From contig NZ_CP023429.1 in the NCBI RefSeq assembly GCF_002327085.1, positions 248,001 to 312,000 of the forward strand: 64,000 nucleotides of DNA, given 5' to 3'. The position numbers and the translations under genes were made by a program. Origin of the DNA: Neisseria weixii. Lineage in GTDB: Bacteria; Pseudomonadota; Gammaproteobacteria; Burkholderiales; Neisseriaceae. Numbering within the stretch: position 1 is the stretch's first letter; every line of letters begins with the position of its first letter. The notes under the pieces are model-generated. The model did no database searches. It worked only from the letters and a program-made list of their open reading frames with translations, and was not told where the DNA came from. Below, piece by piece: positions 32,325 to 42,175 of this stretch.

Positions 32325-35301
32325 TTATGTGTTTGTTTCGGTATCAAGCTGGCTGATCAATTTGTCCCACTGGGTGAATACGCTGGCGTTAGAGAAAGAT
32401 TCAAACGTAGCTTGAATTGCGCTTGCTGATAAAGTATCGGTTTGGTTGAGTGCATCCACAACGGCGGGATAATCGCCATAAGCCGTAAGAAAACCTGTTT
32501 CGCCGTGTTTGATAATTTCTTTGGCGGCGGTAAACGAATCAAAGGCAATCACGGGGCGGCCGTGTGCATAGGCTTCCAATACCACAAGCGGAAAGCCTTC
32601 CGATTTGCTCATCAAGAGCAGGGAATCGTTATCGCTGAAGATTTTTCTTTGTTGCTTTCAAAACCGTGCAGTTTGAGCACATTTTGCAGGCCGTTATTTT
32701 TTAAGGCCGTCTGAAACTCATCTTTTAATGCGCCATCGCCATAAATATTGATAACGATACCGGCATTTTGTTTGATGATTTCTTTGCCCAAATCAATCAT
32801 GCTGAAAATATTTTTGTCTTCGTCGAGCCGGCTGATAACGGCGGTGTGCAAGGGATTTTGCGGAGCAAGCGCTCGGTATTGCGCATCGATGGAGTTGTGT
32901 ATGTAATCCAGTTTGTTTTGCACTTCTTTCTCTAAATGCGGGCGCAGCAAATCCACCGACGATTGGGTGAGCAACAGCAGACGGCGGTAGTTGTAAAGTT
33001 TGCCTTCATTGAGCCAGCCTAGGTGCGGACCGTACATTTCACGGGAGACAATGTCTTTAACGTCGCCGTGGAACATCAATACGGATTTTGCATTTTCCAG
33101 ATATTTTTGGAAATGCAGATGGGCGGAAAATTGCAAAGAGATCACAATGCCGTCTGTATTCTGCAAAATATTGGCGCACGCCCCGTTGAGATATTGTGCC
33201 GATAATTTGAAATCAATGTAGGGGCTTTGCAGTTGATGGAATTCGCTGTTGGTTTCGGCAAACTCGCGGATGGCGATAACAAAAATACGGGCGTTGTATT
33301 TTTGTTTGTAGTGTTTCGCCATGTTTTGCAAAAAGCTATGCACGCCGCCGATTTGGTTTAACTCGTTTACCAAGAAAATGATGTCTTTGCTGTGGCGGTG
33401 CGTCGGGTCAAATGCCAACGCTTCTACAATGCGTTGGGTGGATTGCCCGTCTTCCAAAGGATAGAACGTATCGGTAATTTTGTGGTTATCGCCGCTTAAA
33501 CCTTGCCAATCAAGCTGATACAGAGCCTCTTCGCTTTTGATGATTTGTTTGGCAGGCAAATAGTAACTAAAGTTAAAATACACGCCGCGCTGATTCATAT
33601 AATCTTCATAATCATATTGAAACAAAACAATCGGTTTATGAAGCAGGGCAAAGTCCAGCACCAATGATGAATAATCGCTGATCAGAATATCGGCAATTTT
33701 CATTAAGTCGGCAATATCGAATAGGCGGTGCAGTCGATTACATCATCGTATTTTTTGTTCAGATGATTCAGATAGTGCAGTTTTGTGATGATAACGTATT
33801 CATTATTCAGGCTTTCAAGCAGGGTTTGCGGGTTAAACGGCAACGCCATGACACCGGCCTTGCGGAAAGTCGGTGCATAGAAAATGATTTTTTTGTTGTG
33901 CGGAATGCCCAGCGATGTTTTTAAGAATGTTGAGCCGATGTTTTCGTGTAAGGCGAAATCCAGGCTGTATTGCTTGAGCTGTGCCCAATCCAACGCGCAC
34001 AAAGCATCTTCGTTATCAGCGGTAAACGGGCGGCGGTGCAGAATCTGCAATTCTTGATAACGTTGTGCGTGATCTTTTGCAAATATTTCATGATCGTAAT
34101 GGAACAAGGCCACCGGGCGGTTGTATTGGTCGAAAGTGTAAATCAACGGGTTGTAGTCGCTGATGAGAATATCGGCAAGCAACAAAGCGTCGCTGTTATT
34201 TAAATCGGCGGTGTAATACACGCCGGCCGGCGGATTGCCGGGGATGGTATTGGTTTGGGAAGCCAATAAAACCAGCAGGCAATAATAATAATCGCTGCCA
34301 AAGGTAGCCAACAGGCGCGCGGCGTCAAATGGCAATACCATTTCGCCAGCCTTACGGAATTCAGGCGCATAGAGAATGATTTTGGCGTGTTCGGGCAGGC
34401 TGATGCGTTCACGCAATCGTTTCAGGCGGTCTTGATTATCTTCTTGGCGGAACAGTTTGTCGGTTTTGGCACAACCCAATTGTAAGATTTTCCCGTCGTA
34501 ACGCATGGCGCCGCGCAAGAACACATCGGTATAAAAATCCGACATGGAAATCATGCAGTCATAGGCGAGGTTGTAGCGGATGGCTGTTGCCAGATGTTTG
34601 ATATCCAAATCGGCAAACATTTTCTTGTAGGGAATACCGTGCCACACCGAAATCCAAGTGTTGGTGTCGGTGATGCGGTAGCCGTAATTCATTGTGCCGG
34701 CATCAATCACATAATCAGCAGTAAATTTCAAAAACTCACCGAATGATGAGCCGTTTTTTACCAACGTGTGTGTGCTGCGGTAAACAATATCCTCGCTTAA
34801 ATGGCGGATGATAATGTAGATGTTGAAATCGTTTTTGTAGTATTCAATGAATGAGTCAATATCCGCCATAACACGGTAATTATAATCAGACGGAATAAGC
34901 AGTAGTTTTTTCTTCAGTGTAATACCTAACGAACGGGTTTCACCACTTTGGTTAATACGAGGTACGGTAATTGGTTGGGTAGTTGCCAAAACTGATGAAG
35001 CATGATGTGTTTTGCTATTAAGTTGACGATTACATTGCTGCAGTTGGATTTGCCATTGTTGGTTATAAGGCGCAAGAGTAATCGCTTTACTCAGGTAAAA
35101 TTGTGCTTCGTGGAGATTGCCAAGTTTTAAGTGGCATAAGCCTAGTTTGAAGGTATTTTGGGCGTGTTGAGGCTCAATATCGTAAACACTTTGAAAAATT
35201 TCCAAAGCTTGTTGCCATTTTTTTTTGCGGTAAAATATCAAGCCTTTGCGATAGCCGGCCGGTGCGGTAATGTGATAGTAGGAGTTTTTTAAAAATTTCA
35301 T
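32325..35301 (-). CDS. Multidomain capsule polymerase: TPR, TagF-like CDP-glycerol glycerophosphotransferase, GT4; two frame breaks
   Basis: Restored length about 992 residues. Residues about 25-90: TPR-like helices. About 130-300: TagF N-terminal half with the catalytic-type WHGIPYKKMF (His about 221). About 308-440: a TagF C-terminal half with YAPEFRKAG and a degenerate ISDYNPL. About 472-610: a second C-terminal half with FYAPTFRKAG and a canonical ISDYSSLVLDFALLHKP. About 640-990: GT4 domain with FLVNELNQIGGVHSFL, SRLDEDKN and the E-x7-E type SEGFPLVVLEAYAHG. Breaks near 33719 and 32643 fit single-base losses in G and A runs. TagF-like polymerases build teichoic-acid-like capsules in Gram-negatives (Litschko and colleagues). 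It acts on CDP-glycerol from the upstream gene at 36580. Confidence 0.8.
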
Positions 35302-35308
35302 AAGATAT

Positions 35309-36576
35309 TCAATCCAAATGTTCGCCGTATTCGCGCAACACGCTTAAATAGCGTTCAGGCGGCCTTTTACCTGTATGTAGGGAAAAGGTAATTTTTTTAT
35401 ACAAATAAATCAAAAATTCATCTTGTGAGATGATTTCCATGTTGGGTGTATCTAATGCACTATCAAATGATAATTGCGGTGTGCGCCAATCTCCATAATT
35501 TTCAGTAAGATATAGATCGTAATCAGCGGGAATTAGATAATGGCCATTTAAAAATGGCCGGCTAGTTAACTCAAAAGGCGAGTTATGCCATTTGCTTTTT
35601 CCGCCTGCGTGCCAATAATCATTTTCTTCACGGTAATGGATGAAAATATCGATCGTAATGCCGTTCACATGGCGAATAACTAAAATATCAGGGCTATAAA
35701 TAGGTAAAACATAAAAACAGCCACTGCTATAAATTTTATTAGCTAATCCGCTAACTGAATGGGTTTCCCAAATACCTATGTCAATGTCTTTATCATGTCC
35801 TAGTAATTTACCTTCACGGATGCAGCCGAGTAAAGTTCCGCTGATAAGAAAGAAATCAATCTGGTGAAGATCAAAAAAATTTTTCAAATCACTGAGCGCC
35901 TGTGCTGCTTTTTTATCACTATATTGGCGAGAAGTAGGAGGCTTTGCTGGTTGGGTAGGAGGATTTTGGCAAAGAAGACAATATTGTTTTCGCCAAAAAT
36001 TTAAAACAAAAGTTGTCTGTTGGGCACGTGTTGCAGCAGTAGATAAATGACAGGATAAATCATAAGAAAGGGGCTTTTTGCCGTAATGATTATGTGCATT
36101 CACAAATAATTCGTAAAAACGATCAAAATCAGCTTTTGTTTCTACTAGGTTAGACAAATATTGCCATGTTTTGCCACGTTGACTCTGTTGAAGAAATTTT
36201 TTTAATAAATCAAAAGCTTCCTCTTTTTGATTATTTCTATATTTAATTTCTGACAGCAGGTACAGGCCTTCTGCATGGCATGGATACGCTTGGCAAAACC
36301 GGAGTACATGATGTTCGGCTTTATCAAGCTTATTTTGTAAAAATAAGCTTTGGGCCAAATATAAATCACCAACATTTATTCCTTGAGCAATCAGTTTTGG
36401 GCATTTTTACGGATATTCCCATGTAAAGGTATGCTGAAATCTTTATGAATGAAATAAAGGTATAAATACCACTTACACGGTATGCGCATGCCTTTGGTGT
36501 GTCGGAAAATATTCAATATGATTTTTATTAATGCATATTGCCGGAGATAATTAGTTAAGGAGTAGAATAAAGACAT
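35309..36576 (-). CDS. TPR protein with LicD-like phosphotransferase domain, one frame break
   Basis: Restored length 422 residues. The N-terminal 130 residues or so are TPR-like helices (LAQSLFLQNKLDKAEHHVLRF and similar). The C-terminal half has the LicD/nucleotidyltransferase-fold signature: FFLISGTLLGCIREGKLLGHDKDIDIGIW (shown here in words: Gly-Thr-Leu-Leu-Gly-x5-Gly, then the Asp-x-Asp metal pair) and ITIDIFIHY (third Asp). LicD proteins transfer phosphocholine or other phosphosubstituents to surface glycans. The frame changes near 36396 (NAQ then LIAQGINVGDLYLAQS), consistent with one missing A. It begins 3 bp after the cytidylyltransferase gene. Confidence 0.75.
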
Positions 36577-36579
36577 ATT

Positions 36580-36987
36580 TCAAAAGCCGGAATCAGCTAT
36601 TTTGCCGGATAGAGCTTCTTTTGTTTGCGTGGTAGAAATACCTTCTGTACGAGGTAGGTATACTACTTCACAGTAATCTTTAAGAAAGTCAAATTTTCCA
36701 GCCCAGTCATCACCCATGACAAAAATATCAATATTGTTTTCCTGTACATCTTTGATTTTTTGTTCCCAAGATGTTTCAGGGATGACTTTATCGACATATT
36801 GAATAGCATTGACGATAAAGGCTCGCTCTGTATAAGGATAAGCGCACACCTTGCCTTTACCTAAATTGAACTCATCAGTAGAGATGGCGACAGTTAAGTG
36901 ATCGCCTAGAGCTTTTGCTCGCGCTAAAAGGCGAATATGACCATGATGGAGTAAATCGAATGTGCCGTAAGTTAATACTTTTTTCAT
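36580..36987 (-). CDS. Glycerol-3-phosphate cytidylyltransferase (TagD-like)
   Basis: 135 residues, intact. Makes CDP-glycerol from CTP and glycerol-3-phosphate, the donor for the TagF-like polymerase. Motifs: VLTYGTFDLLHHGHIRLL (HxGH, about residues 14-17), DHLTVAISTDEFN, YTERAFIVNAIQYVDKVIPE, GDDWAGKFDFL and RTEGISTTQTK (ISTT signature). Start taken at 36987 (MKKVLTYGTFD), which matches the family length; an in-frame extension to 37080 would add an unlikely hydrophobic leader. It is the promoter-proximal gene of the leftward capsule operon, as expected for a first committed step. Confidence 0.93.
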   Translation of the reverse strand: MKKVLTYGTFDLLHHGHIRLLARAKALGDHLTVAISTDEFNLGKGKVCAYPYTERAFIVNAIQYVDKVIPETSWEQKIKDVQENNIDIFVMGDDWAGKFDFLKDYCEVVYLPRTEGISTTQTKEALSGKIADSGF

Positions 36988-37040
36988 TTTTTTTGTTGTC
37001 CCGGTAATTAATAGTTTGTTGTTGTATCTATAATAATGGA

Positions 37041-37068
37041 TTACAAACCCAAGTAGATAACATATAAT
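37041..37068 (+). promoter_or_regulatory. Candidate ctrA promoter
   Basis: -35-like TTACAA (37041-37046), 16-bp spacing, -10 TATAAT (37063-37068), 36 bp before the ctrA ATG. The 117-bp region 36988-37104 separates the divergent synthesis and export operons. A second TATAAT occurs at 37029-37034. Confidence 0.4.
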
Positions 37069-37104
37069 TAGCCAAAACATAATTCTAGTTGATTAGGTTA
37101 TATT

Positions 37105-38276
37105 ATGGAAGTAAAACAAATATCTTCTTTCATCATTTGTGGTTTGTTGTTTGTTATGGTGACGGCATGCAGCAGTATTCCTTCATCAGGCCCAAGTGCA
37201 AAAAAAGTTATCTCGTTAGGCCAACAGTCTGAAACTCAAATTCCTGAAGTGGAGTTGATTGATGTCAATCATGAGGTGGCACAATCGTTGTATAAGGCTC
37301 AGGTGAGTCAGTCATTCACTCAGTTTGGTGACGGCTATGCTTCGGCCGGTACGCTGAACGTTGGTGATGTATTGGATATTATGATTTGGGAAGCACCGCC
37401 GGCTGTTTTGTTTGGCGGTGGTATTTCGTCGATGGGTTCGGGCAGTGCGCAGCAGACCAAACTGCCGGAGCAGTTGGTCACGGCGCGTGGTACGGTTTCT
37501 GTGCCGTTTGTTGGAGATATTTCGGTGGTCGGTAAAACACCGGGACAAGTTCAGGAAATCATCAAAGGCCGTCTGAAAAAAATGGCGAACCAGCCGCAAG
37601 TGATGGTGCGTTTGGTGCAGAACAATGCGGCGAATGTGTCGGTTATCCGTGCGGGGAATAGTGTGCGTATGCCGTTGACGGCAGCCGGTGAGCGTGTGTT
37701 GGATGCGGTGGCTGCTGTGGGCGGCTCGACGGCAAATGTGCAGGATACCAATGTACAGCTGACACGCGGCAATGTGGTGCGGACTGTTGCCTTGGAAGAT
37801 TTAGTTGCCAATCCGCGACAGAATATTTTGCTGCGCCGTGGTGATGTGGTGACGATGATTACGAATCCTAATAGCTTTACGTCTATGGGGGCGGTAGGTC
37901 GTACGCAGCAAATTAATTTCTCGGTTAAGGGTTTGTCTTTGGCTGAGGCGGTAGGCCGTATGGGTGGTTTGCAAGACCGGCGTTCTGATGCGCGTGGCGT
38001 GTTCGTGTTTCGTTATACGCCGTTGGTGGAGTTGCCGGCTGAGCGGCAGGATAAGTGGATTGCACAAGGCTATGGCAGTGAGGCGGAGATTCCGACGGTT
38101 TACCGGGTGAATATGGCTGATGCCAATTCTTTATTTTCTATGCAGCGTTTCCCGTGAAAAATAAAGATGTATTGTATGTATCGAATGCACCTTTGGCTGA
38201 AGTGCAGAAATTCTTGTCGTTTGTGTTCTCGCCGGTTATGAGTGGTGCGAACAGTATCAATAATTTAACTAATTAA
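37105..38276 (+). CDS. ctrA: Capsule polysaccharide export outer-membrane lipoprotein CtrA, one frame break
   Basis: Restored length 390 residues, as in meningococcal CtrA. A Wza-type outer-membrane lipoprotein that forms the exit channel for capsule. Signal peptide with lipobox VTAC (Cys about residue 22). Polysaccharide export motif VGDVLDIMIWEAPP (about 88-101), VSVPFVGDISVVGKTPGQ, and the SLBB-type repeats IRAGNSVRMPLTAAGERVLDAVAA and GLSLAEAVGRMGGLQDRRSDARGVFVFRY. The frame changes near 38150 (SMQRFP then VKNKDVLYVSNAPLAEVQ), consistent with one missing G. First gene of the ctrABCD operon. Confidence 0.95.
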
Positions 38277-38292
38277 TGTGGGAATAAGTAAG

Positions 38293-39456
38293 ATGTCTGA
38301 GCAGCTTCCTGTGGCGGTTGTCGCTGAAACTAAAACCGAGAATAAGAAGCCAAAGAAAAAGGGGTGGTTGAAAAAAGTAAGCCCTTTATTTTGGGTGACG
38401 GTGATTATTCCTACTGCGATTTCGTTGGTGTATTTTGGTTTCTTTTCTTCCGAACGCTTTACTTCGCAATCGAGCTTTGTAGTGCGTTCGCCGAAAAGCC
38501 AATCTTCGTTGAATGGTTTGGGTGCAATCTTGCAGGGCACAGGTTTTTCCCGTGCTCAGGATGATATTTATACGGTGCAAGAATATATGCGTTCCCGCTC
38601 GTCTTTGGACGAGCTGCGCAAAACTTTGCCGGTTCGTGAATTTTACGAAACCAAGGGAGATGTGTTCAGCCGATTCAATGGCTTTGGACTGCGTGGTGAG
38701 GAAGAGGCTTTTTATCAATATTATAAAAATAAGCTGAATATCAATTTTGATGCGGTTTCAGGTATTTCCACGTTAAATGTAACGTCATTTGATGCGCTTG
38801 AGTCTAAAAAAATCAATGAGGCTTTGTTGAAACAGGGTGAAGCCTTAATTAATCAGCTGAATGATCGGGCGCGCTCTGATACGGTACGCTATGCGGAAGA
38901 AGTGGTCAAAACGGCTGAGGAACGCGTGAAGGAGACTTCTCAGAATCTGACTGATTACCGTATTTCAAATGGTGTTTTTGATTTGAAAGCACAATCAGAA
39001 GTGCAGATGGGTTTGGTGTCTAAGTTGCAAGATGAGTTGATTGTGATCCAAACCCAGCTTGACCAGGTGAAAGCGGTTACACCGGAAAATCCGCAAATTC
39101 CAGGTTTGCAAGCCCGTGAAAAAAGTTTGCGTAAGGAAATTGCCCAGCAATTAAGGGCAATTTCGGGTGGTGGGCGGTCTTCATTGTCAAATCAAGCCGC
39201 AGATTATCAGCGTGTATATTTAGAAAATCAGTTGGCAGAGCAGCAATTGACCGCTGCTATGACCTCTTTGGAGAGTGCCAAGGCTGAGGCTGACCGACAG
39301 CAGCTTTATTTGGAAGTAATCTCGCAACCGAGTCTGCCGGATTTGGCGCATGAACCTAAACGTTTATACAACATTGTCGCCACTCTGATTATCGGTTTGA
39401 TGGCTTATGGTATTTTGAGCCTGTTGACTGCCAGCATTCGTGAGCATAAAAACTAA
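38293..39456 (+). CDS. ctrB: Capsule export inner-membrane protein CtrB (PCP type 3)
   Basis: 387 residues, intact. Periplasmic adaptor between the CtrCD transporter and CtrA. One membrane segment near the N-terminus (FWVTVIIPTAISLVYFGFF), a long periplasmic coiled-coil region (about residues 190-340, rich in Glu/Gln/Lys), and a C-terminal membrane segment (YNIVATLIIGLMAYGILSLL). The start at 38293 (MSEQLPVAVVAETK) is preferred over an upstream ATG at 38278. It overlaps ctrC by one base (TAATG). Confidence 0.95.
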   Translation: MSEQLPVAVVAETKTENKKPKKKGWLKKVSPLFWVTVIIPTAISLVYFGFFSSERFTSQSSFVVRSPKSQSSLNGLGAILQGTGFSRAQDDIYTVQEYMRSRSSLDELRKTLPVREFYETKGDVFSRFNGFGLRGEEEAFYQYYKNKLNINFDAVSGISTLNVTSFDALESKKINEALLKQGEALINQLNDRARSDTVRYAEEVVKTAEERVKETSQNLTDYRISNGVFDLKAQSEVQMGLVSKLQDELIVIQTQLDQVKAVTPENPQIPGLQAREKSLRKEIAQQLRAISGGGRSSLSNQAADYQRVYLENQLAEQQLTAAMTSLESAKAEADRQQLYLEVISQPSLPDLAHEPKRLYNIVATLIIGLMAYGILSLLTASIREHKN

Positions 39457-40253
39457 TGAAAGCGTTGCATAAAACATCATTTTTGGAATCTTTGGCGATT
39501 CAAAGGCGTGTGATTGGCGCACTTTTGATGCGGGAGATCATCACCCGCTACGGTCGCAACAATATCGGCTTTTTATGGTTGTTTGTCGAACCGTTGCTGA
39601 TGACATTGTTTATTGTCTTGATGTGGAAATTTTTAAGGGCAGAACAATATTCGACTTTAAATATTGTGGCATTTGCGATTACCGGCTATCCGATGATGAT
39701 GATGTGGCGTAATGCCTCTAATCGGGCAATAGGTGCTATTTCTTCAAATGCCAGCTTGCTTTATCACCGTAATGTCCGGGTGCTCGATACCATCTTGGCG
39801 CGCATGATTTTGGAAATTGCCGGTGCAACCATTGCGCAAATTGTGATTATGGCCGTATTGATTGCTATCCGTTGGATTGAAATGCCGGCTGATATTTTCT
39901 ATATGCTGGTGGCTTGGCTATTGATGGCGTTTTTTGCCATCGGCTTGGGTTTGGTGATTTGTTCGATTGCCTTCAATTTCGAGCCATTCGGTAAAATTTG
40001 GGGAACATTGAGCTTTGTTATGATGCCGTTATCGGGCGCATTCTTTTTTATCCATAATTTACCACAACAAGTGCAAGAATATGCATTAATGATACCGATG
40101 ATGCATGGTACAGAAATGTTTCGTGCGGGATACTTTGGCAGTGATGTGATTACCTATGAAAATTCCTGGTATATCGTTTTGTGCAATTTGGTCTTGTTGC
40201 TGCTTGGCTTGGCCATGGTCAGTAAATTCAGTAAAGGGGTCGAGCCACAATGA
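39456..40253 (+). CDS. ctrC: Capsule ABC transporter permease CtrC
   Basis: 265 residues, intact; KpsM/ABC-2 family with six hydrophobic segments. Typical N-terminus ([27 protein letters not shown]), [17 protein letters not shown] and [14 protein letters not shown]. It forms the membrane channel moving the lipid-linked capsule across the inner membrane. Overlaps ctrB by one base and ctrD by four (ATGA), so translation is coupled. Confidence 0.96.
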   Translation: MKALHKTSFLESLAIQRRVIGALLMREIITRYGRNNIGFLWLFVEPLLMTLFIVLMWKFLRAEQYSTLNIVAFAITGYPMMMMWRNASNRAIGAISSNASLLYHRNVRVLDTILARMILEIAGATIAQIVIMAVLIAIRWIEMPADIFYMLVAWLLMAFFAIGLGLVICSIAFNFEPFGKIWGTLSFVMMPLSGAFFFIHNLPQQVQEYALMIPMMHGTEMFRAGYFGSDVITYENSWYIVLCNLVLLLLGLAMVSKFSKGVEPQ

Positions 40254-40900
40254 TTTCGGTTGAACATGTTTCCAAGCAGTATCAGATGCGTGGTGGTATG
40301 CGGACTGTATTGGACGATATTAACTTTTCACTGCAAAAAGGTGAGAAAATCGGTATTTTGGGCCGAAACGGTGCCGGCAAATCGACTCTGATCCGTTTGA
40401 TTAGCGGTGTCGAGCCGCCAACTTCGGGCGAAATCAAGCGAACCATGAGCATTTCTTGGCCGCTGGCGTTTTCCGGTGCCTTCCAAGGAAGCCTGACCGG
40501 GATGGATAATCTGCGTTTTATCTGCCGGATTTATAATGTCGATATCGATTATGTGAAAGTGTTTACGGAAGAATTTTCGGAGCTGGGGCAATATTTGTAT
40601 GAGCCGGTGAAACGCTATTCTTCAGGTATGAAAGCGCGTTTGGCTTTTGCGCTGTCGTTGGCGGTGGAGTTTGACTGTTACCTGATTGACGAAGTGATTG
40701 CGGTGGGCGACTCACGTTTTGCAGCTAAATGTAAATATGAGCTGTTTGAAAAACGCCAAGACCGTTCGATTATTTTGGTGTCGCACAGTCACAGCGCGAT
40801 GAAACAGTATTGTGATAATGCCATGGTATTGGAAGCGGGGAAGTTGTACCAATTTGATAATATGGATGAAGCTTATCAATATTATAATGCTTCGGTATGA
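40250..40900 (+). CDS. ctrD: Capsule ABC transporter ATPase CtrD
   Basis: 216 residues, intact; KpsT-type ATPase. Walker [10 protein letters not shown] (about residues 38-46), ABC signature [10 protein letters not shown] (about residues 122-131), Walker [13 protein letters not shown], switch His in [11 protein letters not shown]. Energises export through CtrC. Last gene of the operon, followed by a strong DUS terminator. Confidence 0.97.
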   Translation: MISVEHVSKQYQMRGGMRTVLDDINFSLQKGEKIGILGRNGAGKSTLIRLISGVEPPTSGEIKRTMSISWPLAFSGAFQGSLTGMDNLRFICRIYNVDIDYVKVFTEEFSELGQYLYEPVKRYSSGMKARLAFALSLAVEFDCYLIDEVIAVGDSRFAAKCKYELFEKRQDRSIILVSHSHSAMKQYCDNAMVLEAGKLYQFDNMDEAYQYYNASV

Positions 40901-40910
40901 TGTTATTTGA

Positions 40911-40947
40911 ATTGAAGGCCGTCTGAATATTTCAGACGGCCTTCAAT
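40911..40947. terminator. DUS inverted-repeat terminator after ctrD
   Basis: ATTGAAGGCCGTCTGAA and TTCAGACGGCCTTCAAT form a 17-bp perfect stem around three bases, followed by TTT. Ends the capsule export operon and, in the other direction, the LprI-type lipoprotein gene. Confidence 0.85.
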
Positions 40948-41008
40948 TTTGTTGAGTAAATTAAAAACAGGCTTCTCGAAAAAGTAACCCCTGTTTTGAT
41001 TTTAGAAT

Positions 41009-42042
41009 TTAGTGAATGGTAAAGCCACGCAGATATTGGGTCCGCTCACGGGTCATACGGGTGTCACATTGCAGTTGCAGATACTCGGCTTGAGCCGGAT
41101 TATCAGCAGGGGTAGCGGCTTGTAGGCAATTTTGTGATTTGCTTTGAATCCAGCTGCGTTGTTCATCCAAAATACCTTGCTGTACGCTGCGTTCCATATT
41201 GTTCCATACGCCGTTGATTTCGGCTTCTGCTTGACGGTTTTGCGCGCGTGCACTCTCTAAGTCACTCATCGAGAATGATGAATTTTGAGAAGATAAGTCT
41301 GAATTCGGACTGATGATCTCAGTATGTGAATCCAAACCGATTAAATCTTGCGGTATGCCGTCTGACTGGCTGGCGGCATTGTTTTCCAAAATATCTTCTG
41401 GATCGGCTTCTGGCGGTTCATTGAAGGCTTGGGTCGTACTCAGGCGAATGGCTTCTTCTTTAGTCACTGCTTGACCGTCAATCATGACAATGCTTTTTAC
41501 GCCGTATGGCAATAGGGCGGCGGATAAGGTTTGCGCAGTTGAGGTCACGACATTGTCTTCCAAGCTCACCCGTCGGTTTTGCTCGGTGTGTAGCGGATGG
41601 TGGTGGTGAAGCTGTTGCCTGAATAGCTCAGATTACTGCCCATGATTTTTTGCTTGATGATTTCGCCTACGCTGCTGCTGCCGTAAATCAACGGGCTGTT
41701 GGTGGCGGCGCTGTTGGCAATATCGGTTGGGATGATGATACGCAAACCGGCGCTACAGAGGGTTTTATTGCCTTCACGCACGGTTTGGGCATCTTCTAAG
41801 GTGATATCGAGTAGGGAGCCTGCGGCAATGATTTTATCGGCATCAACAAATTGCCGGCTGTCATTGCGGGCAAACGCACGCGCTTCTTGTTTGATGATGT
41901 CTTGGATATTGTTACGGATGTTTTGCACCACGGTAGGGTCGCTACAGGCTAATTCGGTGGTGGTATTCTGCTTGTTTGACTCATCGCCGCAAGCAGCTAA
42001 CAAACCGGTGGCGAGCGTTAAAGCCAGCAGTCTTCGATACAT
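41009..42042 (-). CDS. Lipoprotein with C-terminal LprI-type domain, one frame break
   Basis: Restored length 344 residues. Start at 42042 (MYRRLLALTLATGLLAAC; Cys about residue 18), preceded by AAGGAGAA. The N-terminal domain (about 30-200) contains IRNNIQDIIKQEARAFAR, LLDITLEDAQTV and IRYTPSKTDG, and is unfamiliar. The C-terminal part (about 280-344) has the LprI/DUF1311 pattern: QQGILDEQRSWIQSKSQNC, then CDTRMTRERTQYL. LprI-type domains are linked with lysozyme inhibition. The frame changes near 41569: TDG continues as VSLEDNV, consistent with one G missing from a run. The downstream piece alone could only start at a GTG, which supports one gene. Confidence 0.75.
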
Positions 42043-42175
42043 AATGTTCTCCTTAACGGTGTTGCCGTATTGAAGTAAAGACGGCAATACGCATTTTTGA
42101 TGTTTCAGACGGCATCATAACAAAAGCACTTGTAACAAGTAAGATGTTGCAAGTGCTTTTTCGTTCATTAACTGA

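Noticed and set aside
20640-38276. Phase variation as the cause of frame breaks in capsule genes
   Set aside because: The tracts at the breaks are only about 3-6 bases, not the long homopolymers or repeats used for neisserial phase variation, and equal breaks occur in core genes.
41009-41569. Separate LprI-type gene starting at GTG
   Set aside because: Restoring one G in a run joins it to the upstream lipoprotein and gives continuous sequence; the frame-break explanation fits the pattern of the whole window.
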